A stretch of 64,000 nt of DNA, from positions 15,965,501-16,029,500 of the forward strand of contig CP136896.1 in the NCBI GenBank assembly GCA_034359265.1, given 5' to 3'. This stretch comes from Canna indica (taxonomy: Eukaryota; Streptophyta; Magnoliopsida; Zingiberales; Cannaceae). Shown here one piece after another: positions 55,301 through 64,000 of the stretch; within the stretch, counting starts at the first letter, position 1, and each line of letters opens with the position of its first letter. Made by a program: the position numbers and the translations under genes. Below the pieces are notes generated by a model. It ran no database searches, was not told where the DNA came from, and saw only the letters and a program-made list of their open reading frames with translations.

Positions 55301-56606
55301 TGTTCGCCTAAGGTTTTCTACCTTGGTCTTAATCTCGGTTTTGATGATATAAAATATGGAACTAATGTTTTATTGAGAAATATTTTCAAGTTCCATATCG
55401 GTTAGCACTCGATGTCCTCGATCAGAAATATCAGAATAAATCAAAAAATTAGAAGGACACTGGTCGACGCGTTCGGGTTCGTCGCGGAGGTTTCTCAAAG
55501 TTCGACATGTGCACCAAAGACGTCTTGGATGAGTCTAAAGAACACATGGAAAGCTCTCCAAGTTTATGCACGTTGAAGGTTCGAACCCGAAAATGAAGCG
55601 TGCAAGAAGAAGGCTGAAAAAATCAAGCTCAGCCTAGGTTCGGTCGATCGGTCGGTCGACTGAATGTGGTCAAAAATTGGCAGAAGCCAATTTGGTCGAC
55701 CGATCGATTGACCGAAGGTTGCCAGGAAGCAGCAAAAAGCCTTCGGTCGCTCGGTGGTCGCTCGCTCGATCGATCGGCAAGCGACCAGTGGTCGGTAACG
55801 AGTAAAAAACTGCCCGTTGAGAAGAGGGGAGTTCTCTCTGCTCTTCATGGTCTATAAATACAAGACCATGAAAGCTTTCCTCCCTAGATCCATGATTCTA
55901 TTGAGTCATTCTTCATCATTCTAAAGCCTTTCTTGAGCCATTTTCTTGCAAACCCTAGTTTCCATGATACATCCTTGATCTTGCCTTCAAACTTTGAACG
56001 ATTCATCATTGAGGCATTAAGAGGAACTAGGACTCGTGTCTGGAGCTAAGTATTTATTATATTATTTATTTGCTCCATTATTTGTGTATTTTTGTGATTT
56101 ATTTTATTGTATTTGAGCTTGTAAATACCTAGGTTGTTAGGTCTTGAAATTGGGTGGTAGCCTTGGTATTTGAGGTTTAAATCCACCAGTGTAAACATAG
56201 TTTACTAGGATTAGTTGAGTTATCCCTTGGGGTTGAGGTGGAAAAGTGCTCTCGGTAAGAAAGCGAAGACTTCTGGGTGTGGAAGTGCCTTAGGTTGAGA
56301 ACAAGACTCTTCGGGTCAAATTCCTCGTTGTAAGGGAAACAAATTAATCTAGTAAAGTTTAGTTCAAAAATCCTAAGCGGGGTGCTTAGGTAGTGGAGTA
56401 GACATTGGAGCCGAACCACTATAAATAATTGTGTTAGTATTATTTTCTTTGTGTTTCTTATTGCATATCATTTATATATTGCTTCTGCTTGCTACTTGAT
56501 TTGTGAATTGCCTAAGTAGTTTAAGAAAATGATTAAAATGGAATTAGGCAAAAAGATTTAGATAACGCACTATTCACCTTCCCTCTAGTGTGGCCATTTC
56601 ACCAAC
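55301..56606 (+). repeat. 5' LTR of gag-only copy 2, 1306 bp
   Basis: It starts TGTTCGCC and ends CACCAACA. A TATA-like GGTCTATAAATACAAG is at 55849-55864, with the CCTAAGCGGGGTGCTTAGG palindrome near 56373. The segment 55640-55800 is dense in CGATCGGTCGGTCGACTG-type words. It is followed by the primer site. Confidence 0.85.
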
Positions 56607-56675
56607 ATTTGGTATCAGAGCGTGTCGTAGATTTAGATTTCACCATCTCCTCTATATCGGCTCTCGATCCGAAAA

Positions 56676-58289
56676 ATGGCACTAGAGAATTTAGCGTCTT
56701 CACCTCCTAGGTTCGATGCCTCGAACTTTGGTCTTTGAAAATATAGGATGTACACATATTTAAAGACTAAAGGTTTTGGTGTCCTTAACATGTTAAGACT
56801 AGAATTCATTGAGCGTAAAGTTGACATGCATGCTTGGAGTGAATTAGATAAGAAAATATTTAAGTATAATGGAGATTCCATGAATTGTATTCTTTGCACC
56901 TTACCAAATGGCATGCTTGAAAAAGTCATGCATTGCTCTACGGCTTTTGATTTATGGGCTAGTTTGAATATTTTATACGATCATGCTAAAACCGAAGAAA
57001 TTGGTATATTTAATGAAGGTACTGATAACAATGGTCATTCACCTACCCCTAATCTTGGTTTTGATGTCCATATCTCTTCTAGTCTAAGAAGTAGCTCCAA
57101 GAGCCGAGAAAGAAAGGTAATTTGTCATGCTTGCAAAGAAAAGGAGCATGAAGAAAAATTGCCCAAGCATGAAGAACAAAGCAAGGAAGAGGTCAAGTGC
57201 TTCCACCTCCACCTCTCACTCACTTGAAGCACCATCTAGCCATGACTATGAAACCACATCCAAACTTAGCCTCATGGATGCAAATGATGAGGTATACTCT
57301 TCTTTACCTTGTCATGCTAATGAAAATGACAATGCTAGTTCTACTAGTTCTCTTGACATATCATATAATGGGTTAGTAGATGAATACAAGAAAATGTATG
57401 CCTTTCTTGTTAAAAAGGATAATGAAAATAAAAGATTGAAGAAAGATAATATAAGGCTTAACTCTCATGTGGATGAATTAAAACTAGAAAATGAGAGAAT
57501 GAAATCTAGTTCTTTTGATTCTTCCCATGATAGGTTGAAACTTGAGCTTAAGGATTTAAAGCTTGAGAATGAAAATTTGAAACTTGAGAATTCAAAAATT
57601 ATAAGTCAAAACAACAATTTGAAATCTCAATCTAAAGCCTTATATCAATCTCTTGATTCATTGAAAAATAAGGTTGTCCTTAAATAAGAAAGTAAATGAA
57701 TTGAAAAATGTTTCATTTCTTAAGAACACTAGAAATGCTTATGTAAAGAATGTCAATATTCATCATAATTCTCATGCTATGCATTCTACCATTAGACCTC
57801 ATGATCGTAAGAAGAAGAATGATTTTTCTAAGAATGCTCATACTCATCATGTTTCACATGTCAAGTCCTTAATTAAACAACAAAGTAAACGAATTGAAAA
57901 ATGTTTCATTTCTTAAGAACATTAGAAATGCTTATGTAAAGAATGTCAATGTTCATCATCATTCTCATGCTATACATTCTACCATTAGACCTCATGATCA
58001 TAAGAAGAAGAATGATTTTTCTAAGAATGCTCATACTCATCATTTTTCACATGTCAAGCATTCTAACGATAGATCTAATGTCAATAGCGAAAATGAAAAG
58101 AAATTCAATGGACATTATTTTTGTTGTGGTATTTTTGGCCATGCTATTTATGATTGTGTATTCAAGAAAAATCCAAGTGTAGCTAGGACACTTTGGATTC
58201 CTAGACCATCTAACCCCCAAGGACCCAAAGTCATTTGGCTACCAAAAGTTTCATGCTCTTTTGTAGGGGGAGCTACCACACAAGGGTAA
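56676..58289 (+). pseudogene. Retrotransposon gag, broken, with a 193-bp internal duplication
   Basis: The ATG at 56676 opens MALENLASSPPRFDASNFGL and meets TGA at 56736-56738 where copy 1 has Trp. The frame continues from 56748 through KVMHCSTAFDLWASLNILYDHA to a zinc knuckle at about 57121 that is damaged by a small indel (CHACKEKEH; the rest is in another frame as KKNCPSMKNKAR). A coiled-coil region follows, then a His-rich module present twice because 193 bp are duplicated (from 57698 and 57891). A second knuckle-like CCGIFGHAIYDC and TLWIPRPSNPQGPKVIW end the protein. Gene order matches the gag at 6121-7480. Confidence 0.78.
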
Positions 58290-59687
58290 TGGAAATTGAA
58301 GAGTTGAAGTTGACCAAGAAATTGAAGGAATGATCCTTACATGGTTGCAACTTCAAAGTCTTCACCTAGACTAGATGCCTTAGGTTTAAGAATTGGCATC
58401 TAAATAACTTGGTATCATCACCTTTTCTCTACTTGTATGTTTGAAGTTGGTGTTTATGATACATGCTCAAAATTGATTGATTTTCCCCGCTCTTAATATA
58501 TTTCAAATGATTTTTGATTTTTTAATTTTCGGTCTCTTCGAAGACCTATGTAGCCTATAACGGGCTCTTGCGACCTTGCGATTTTAAATTGTAGGCTCAT
58601 TGTGGTCTTTCGGTTTCCAACCAATAGGAAGGGTTGGAGATCTTAATTTTCAAATATTTCATGTTTTGAGATCTCTTAATTCGTTTTGGTTTCATGATGA
58701 TTCACTTTGAAATGAATTTAAAGCTATTTAGCAAAGTAGATGTTGAAATCGATACTTGATTCCCTCTTTGCTATCTACTACGATAATTTGTTAGTAGTCA
58801 CATTTCCATTATGCTATTACTGAATATTGCTTGCAAGTTATCAAAAATTTGATGGAAGGCTAGTAGATTGAATTTGGAAAGAAAATGACAAGTTTGACAA
58901 TTTTCTAGAATGATAGATGATTTTGGTTTTGCAAAAATCTTATTATAATACTTGAATATTCATGCATTAATGATGTCTCTATACTCATGATCAATTTTGC
59001 ATGATAAATATTTGAAAGTTCATGAGTAGGTAAAATTTTGATAACTTAGGCAATTTCATAATTTCTTGATTGAATAAAACTTGCTCTAGGTTAAAATTCA
59101 TATTAGAGAACTCATTTTGAGTTACTGGTTGATCGACAAACATGTTTAGATACACATGCCACATGATTCTAGGCATTTAAACTTGAAAATTCATGTGTAG
59201 ATGAACAAGATGATAACTAAATCACTTTAGGGGACTTAAACTTGGAAAAGTTTGACCCAACTCAACAAATCGACTTGGACAATTCATTTTAAGTCCAAAC
59301 TTCATAAACATGTTTAAGAATAGGTATGACATGTTTCCATGTATTTAAAATGAAAAATTTATATGGATATGTATAAAATGATATAGATGTCATTTCATGA
59401 TAATTAACCTCATTTGAACAAGTTTGACCCAAGTCAACAAATTAACTTAGAGGTCTCATTTTCAATCCATATTTGAGGAACATGTTTAGGTTTACTCATG
59501 TTAGGTATCCCCAGGTTTAAGTTTGAAAAACTATGAGTAAATGATAAGATTGCACTTAACAAGTTTCATGGTAACTAGTTTAGTTTTGAATGAAACCATG
59601 CTAGGTTGATATCTTGACTTAAGGACATAATTTTCATTCCAAACTTGACATACACTCTTTACATGACCATTATGCGGTATCATAAAA
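58290..59687 (+). other. Non-coding interior of gag-only copy 2
   Basis: AT-rich sequence without a long frame. It shares words with 3455-6120 reversed, including the TTCGGTCTCTTCGAAGACC segment and the recurring AACATGTTTA and GACTTGG phrases. It ends where CACTA-D begins. Confidence 0.6.
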
Positions 59688-60462
59688 CACTACTAGAAAC
59701 TTGGTCTTCAGCAACGGCTATCAGCAACGGCCGCTCAAGCCGTTGCTATTTGCAACGGCATTCTTACGGCCGCTCGAGCCGTTGCAGATATGTTGTATCT
59801 GCAACGGCTTTCTAACGGACATGCAAGCCGTTGCTGATGATGTTAATTATCAGCAACGGCTTTCTAACGGACAAGTGAGCCGTTGCAGATGATAACTTAT
59901 TAGCAACGGCTTGCTAACGGACAAGTGAGCCATTGCTGATGATAACTTATCAGCAACGGCTTTCTAATGGGCGAGTGAGCCGTTGCTGATAAGTTTATAT
60001 AGGCACCAGTCGCGCCCGACCCTTCTTCCTCCTGCTGCCGCCGCCGCCGCTCCTGCTCTCGCCTCTCGCCGCCGCTGCCGCTGCTGCCGATGCCGACGAC
60101 GCCGACGACTCCTCCCGCTGCTGCCGACACTGTCAGGTATGTGCCCTCCGGTTGCCGTCTCTTCCCGTTGCGGCCGGTAGAAAATCCGACCGAAACCCTA
60201 AAAATAGGGTTTCGGCCGGCGGCGGTCGGCCGATGGCCGCCGCCGGACCTTGTACATTGGCCGGACAGTGTGTCCGACCAGTATACGCCGGCGTCGGAGT
60301 CCACCTGACTCCGGTGCCAGAATTTGTAGTTTAATAATATTTTATTATTGTTTTTTAATTGTTAATTAATTGTTAATTAATTATTTAGATTAATTATTTA
60401 GATTAGTTATTTAATTTGTTAGAATAATTTTTAGGGTTTAGATTAATTTTGGAATTATCCAC

Positions 60463-60644
60463 TTCGGACGCGCGCCGGAATCGTCCAATTCGGACTTGCG
60501 CCGGAATCGTCCACTTCGGACGTACGCCGGAATCGTCCAATTCGGACGCGCGCCGGTATCGTCCCCTTTGGATGCACGCCGGAATCGTCCACTTCGGACG
60601 CGCGCCGGTATCGTCCACTTCGGACGCGCGCCGGAATCGTCCAA
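60463..60644. repeat. 26-bp CpG-rich minisatellite, 7 units (CACTA-D leader)
   Basis: Units start at 60463, 60489, 60515, 60541, 60567, 60593 and 60619 with the core CGCGCGCCGGAATCGTCC and variants. Two units more than in CACTA-A. Confidence 0.92.
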
Positions 60645-60853
60645 TATGGACTCGAACAGTCTCTAAACATTTAGAAAATAATCATGCATCCGACGAGTTC
60701 ATATGTTTCACGTACGCATCGACGAGTCGGATATGATTTAGCAAAACCTTAGATCCGTTCGGGGATTGTATGTTCGTGTAAAAGAAGTAGATGATCTTTT
60801 ATACGATGTATAATTCTTGAATTGTCCCTGATTGGACAATTTGGGAATATAGT

Positions 60854-61038
60854 TATTTGTACTGCACTTGCGTTTTTATTTTAACTGTTATCTAATTATT
60901 CTAAATTTCGGCAACATCTCTCTTGTTCTCCGATACGCGCCCAGATGATATGCGTATTCGGAGAACTATAGGGAGATGCTGCCGAAATTTAGAATAATTA
61001 GTTAACAGTTAAAATAAAAACATAAGTGCAGTTCAAAT
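60854..61038 (+). other. Long hairpin in the CACTA-D leader
   Basis: The arms match those of CACTA-A apart from a few changes. The outer TTGTACTGCACTTGCG faces CATAAGTGCAGTTCAA, so a few positions have lost pairing. It ends 77 bp before the transposase ATG at 61116. Confidence 0.88.
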
Positions 61039-61115
61039 AACATAAATCCCGAATGGAATAGGACAATCTCACCTAAAGACATTAACCAAAGAAATTGTCA
61101 TTGATTGACAGAATC

Positions 61116-64000
61116 ATGTCGGCTGATCAAAGTTGGATGTACCGACGTCTTGATCGTGGAGCTTTAACGAATGAGTTTCGATTAGGCGTAACATACTTCC
61201 GAAATTTCGCCTATTCGAATCAGAATTTCGTTAGCATGGGTGATCAAATCCGATGTCCGAGCCGCATTTGTTCAAATGGACGATTTTTGGATCGGGAGAT
61301 TGTCACTCTGCATCTATATAGCAAAGGATTTGCACCAAGATATTTTCTATGGACTTGTCACGGGGAGTCAGGCGAAGTCGGGACGTCGAGCAATCCTGTC
61401 GTTCAGACATATGGTGAATCTTCCTCTGCTGCTGCTTCTTCATCCAGTCAATGTAATCCCTATAGAACTATGATACTTGATAGTCTTGGGGGTCAATTCC
61501 ACCTGAATGATAATGTTGATCGGCCAGTTCTTCAGACATCAGTCCCACCAAATACTACAGCGGTTGATATCACAGAAGTAGGGGCTGCGGTAGAGATTGA
61601 ATTACCGAATAAAGAAGCCGCAGAATTTTACGAGATGTTGAAAGCTGCCGATGAACCTTTGTATGAGAATTGTCCTAAATACACTAGGTTTTCAGCAATG
61701 ACACAGCTCTTAAACATCAAGGCCGATTGTAATATCAGCGGAGTTGCGTATGATTGGATTGCTGGATTGATTAATGGAATGCTGCCTACTGATAACAAGT
61801 TTGAGCCTACTTTTTATAAGACTAAAAAGCTAATGAGAAAATTGGGGCTTGGGTACGAAAAAATACACGCGTGCCAAAATAACTGCATTTTATATTATAA
61901 AGAAAATGTGCAGTTGGATAAATGCCCTGTATGTCAACACCCTCGTTACATGGAGAAGAAATCGGTCCGACAGAAAAATATCCCGTTTAAGGTGCTTCGG
62001 TATTTTCCACTAACACCGACGCTTCAAAGATTATTCATGTCGGAAAAGACAGCCCCCTACATGAGTTGGCATGCAAGAAGTCGTGATGATACAGTAATGA
62101 CTCATCCATCTGACAGTGAAGCATGGAAACATTTGGATACATGTTATCCTTCATTTGCTAGGGATACTAGAAATATCAGATTGGGATTGTGCACAGATGG
62201 TTTTAATCCGTTTGGACATTCTGCAACTCCTTATTCAGTTTGGCCAGTGCTGCTGATAGTTTATAATTTGCCACCGTCAATGTGCATGAAAGATGAATTT
62301 ATTTATCTTTCGATGGTTATTCTGGGTCCTAAGGGTCCGCGAAAAGAAATTGACATATTTCTCAGACCCTTGATAGATGAATTGAAAACATTGTGGACTG
62401 AGGGAGCTGTCACTTATGATTGTCATCGGAAGCAAAACTTCAATTTAAAGGCCGCGGTCTTGTGGACAATCAATGATTTCCCCGCGTACGGCATGTTGTC
62501 GGGTTGGAGCACTCACGGCCGACTCTCTTGTCCGTATTGTATGGAACACTCTAAATCAATCAGTCTTCAGAACGGATGAAAAATCTCATTCTTTGATTGT
62601 CATCGTCGATTCCTACCGATTAATCATCAGTATCGAAGGAATCGTAATAAATTTACTAAGGGCAGAGTCGAAAGAGATGGGCCACCACCGATGTTGTCTG
62701 GTGAACAAATGTTAGCACGTGTTTCAGCACTTCCAGATATAGTATTTGGTCGCAATGAAAGAGTGTCAGGTTTTGGCCAAACACACAACTGGGTGAAAAA
62801 AAGTATCTTTTGGGAATTGCCCTATTGGAGTTCATTATTGATTCGACATAATTTAGATGTCATGCACATTGAAAAAAATGTGTTTGATAATATTTTCAAC
62901 ACTTTGATGGATATTTCTGGAAAAACTAAAGATAATGTCAAAGCCCGACATGATCTGAAAATACTTTGTAAAAGACCAGAGTTGGAGTTACAAGAGGTCA
63001 ACGGACGATATCTGAAACCGAAGGCCCTATATGTGTTAAATAAACAACAGATCAAAGATGTTTGTCAATGGGTAAAAGAACTCAGATTACCCGATGGATA
63101 TGCTTCAAACTTATCTCGATGTGTGAACGTCGATGATTGCAAAATATCAAGGATGAAGAGCATTGATTGTCATGCATTCATGCAGAGATTACTTCCGATC
63201 GCATTTCGAGATCTTCTACTTGATAATATTTGGGGTCCGTTGACTGATTTAAGTATGTTTTTTAGAAGCATCTGTGCAAATGTCCTTCGAGTCGAAGATA
63301 TGTCAACACTTGAAAATAATATTGTTGAAATCATATGCAAGCTGGAGCAGTTTTTCCCTCCTGCATTTTTTGACTCGATGGAGCATCTACCGATACACTT
63401 GGCATACGAGGCACGAGTTGGTGGCCCCGTTCAATATCGATGGATGTACTTATTTGAAAGATACATGAATCGTCTGAAGAAAAAAGTAAAGAACACCGCA
63501 GCTGTTGAAGGATCAATATCTGAATCGTATATCATTCAAGAAATTTCAACATTTTGCTCATTTTACTTTGAATCGACAGTACAAACAAGATTTGATCGTC
63601 TTCCACGTAACGACGACGGGGGTGTTCGACATTCAGATGGACGTTTAAATATATTTTGTCACTCTGGTCGTGCTTTTGGTTCTCGTCCATCTCGACACTT
63701 AAGCGATGAAGAGTATCATTTGGCACACTTGTATGTATTACTCAATTGTCCAGAGATTGAACAATTCATTGAAATATTTGACATTGAGATGGTGCAAAAA
63801 TACTCTATTCACAACGATCAAGAATTGGAGAGATTACGGAATCGTGATTTCCCTACTTGGATTCAGACTTACAGCAAATATCACAGAGCTGAAATAGATG
63901 AAAGAATATTTGAGTTTGTTAGTGGACCGTCGCGACTTGTGTCGTGCTATAGCGGATATTTTGTTAACGGGTATAAATTTCACACGGTTGAATATTCATT
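61116..64000 (+). pseudogene. CACTA-D transposase (tnp2/TNPD-like), one in-frame stop, incomplete at window end
   Basis: The ATG at 61116 gives a frame to TGA 62577-62579, at the position where CACTA-A reads CGA (Arg). The same frame then stays open to the window edge. The transposase-associated domain has CPSRIC in place of CPCHIC of CACTA-A, losing one cysteine. The tnp2 blocks DGFNPFG and LDVMHIEKN and the DUF4218-like block are all present. The stop lies inside the catalytic tnp2 domain, so this copy alone would make a truncated protein. Confidence 0.88.

Larger units (their letters stand above)
55301..59687 (+). mobile_element. Gag-only LTR retrotransposon, copy 2, 3' end cut off by CACTA-D
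   Basis: The LTR is 55301-56606 (TGTTCGCCTAAGG to TTTCACCAACA), the primer site TGGTATCAGAGC starts at 56609, gag spans 56676-58289, and 58290-59687 is non-coding. No pol motif is present. CACTA-D (59688 onward) interrupts it before any 3' LTR. Structure and sequence parallel copy 1 (2885-9074, reversed). Confidence 0.78.
59688..64000 (+). mobile_element. CACTA-D: sister of CACTA-A, 5' part, runs off the window
   Basis: The terminus CACTACTAGAAACTTGG starts at 59688 and is preceded by AAA. Subterminal CAGCAACGGC repeats occupy 59705-59990. Then come a TATA-like TTTATATAGGC, a GC-rich leader, the 26-bp minisatellite (7 units), the hairpin (60854-61038) and the transposase. It is very similar to CACTA-A throughout. 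The 3' half lies beyond the window. Confidence 0.92.

Noticed and set aside
60449..60736. Overlapping frames of 68-95 residues on both strands
   Set aside because: They are translations of the 26-bp minisatellite in the CACTA-D leader.

Overview
The window is nuclear DNA of a flowering plant. It holds spliced genes, long AT-rich non-coding tracts, LTR retrotransposons primed by initiator-Met tRNA (TGGTATCAGAGC sites), several CACTA (En/Spm) transposons with CACTACTAGAA-type termini, MITEs, and one plant hormone gene. No bacterial, organellar, tRNA, rRNA or CRISPR features were seen. The species cannot be named from this sequence.

Layout. 1-10577: a repeat family (R1) is split by an LTR with a CAGTG target duplication. 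That LTR is itself split by a minus-strand, gag-only LTR retrotransposon of the same family, and a Tourist-like MITE lies nearby. 10578-12479: an array of short hairpins with 55-bp spacing, then LTR and CACTA-end remnants. 12480-15009: a compact LTR element carrying only a Copia-type gag. 15148-21072, minus strand: the one host gene I recognise, a three-exon gibberellin 2-oxidase of 328 codons whose 4.9-kb first intron contains a decayed CACTA transposon. 21073-25658: gene flank, a small poly(A)-type retroinsertion and retrotransposon remnants. 25659-32789: a solo LTR containing a hAT-type MITE that carries a WRKY-like gene fragment, and an internally deleted CACTA (CACTA-C). 33235-50160: a second, minus-strand R1 copy split by CACTA-B. 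CACTA-B is in turn split by CACTA-A, whose 3' end plus 0.2 kb of host sequence is tandemly duplicated. CACTA-B also holds an insertion bounded by GATACTGATCAGTATC-type repeats with gene-like fragments inside. 50440-55300: two decayed Copia polyproteins in opposite orientations, one split by a 528-bp TRIM. 55301-59687: a second gag-only LTR element. 59688-64000: the 5' part of another CACTA (CACTA-D), a close sister of CACTA-A.

How it works together. CACTA-A and CACTA-D have the full two-gene En/Spm plan: a tnp2-type transposase with an acidic tail, then in CACTA-A a five-exon TNPA-like gene. The transposases of A and D each have one in-frame stop, and the TNPA-like gene of A has another. CACTA-B, CACTA-C and the intronic relic are deletion or decay products. 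The gag-only elements would need reverse transcriptase and integrase from elsewhere. Everything except the gibberellin 2-oxidase is selfish or decayed DNA. The least expected structure is a long hairpin just upstream of the transposase start in three CACTA copies. Its arms differ between the relic and the A/D copies, yet still pair with each other.
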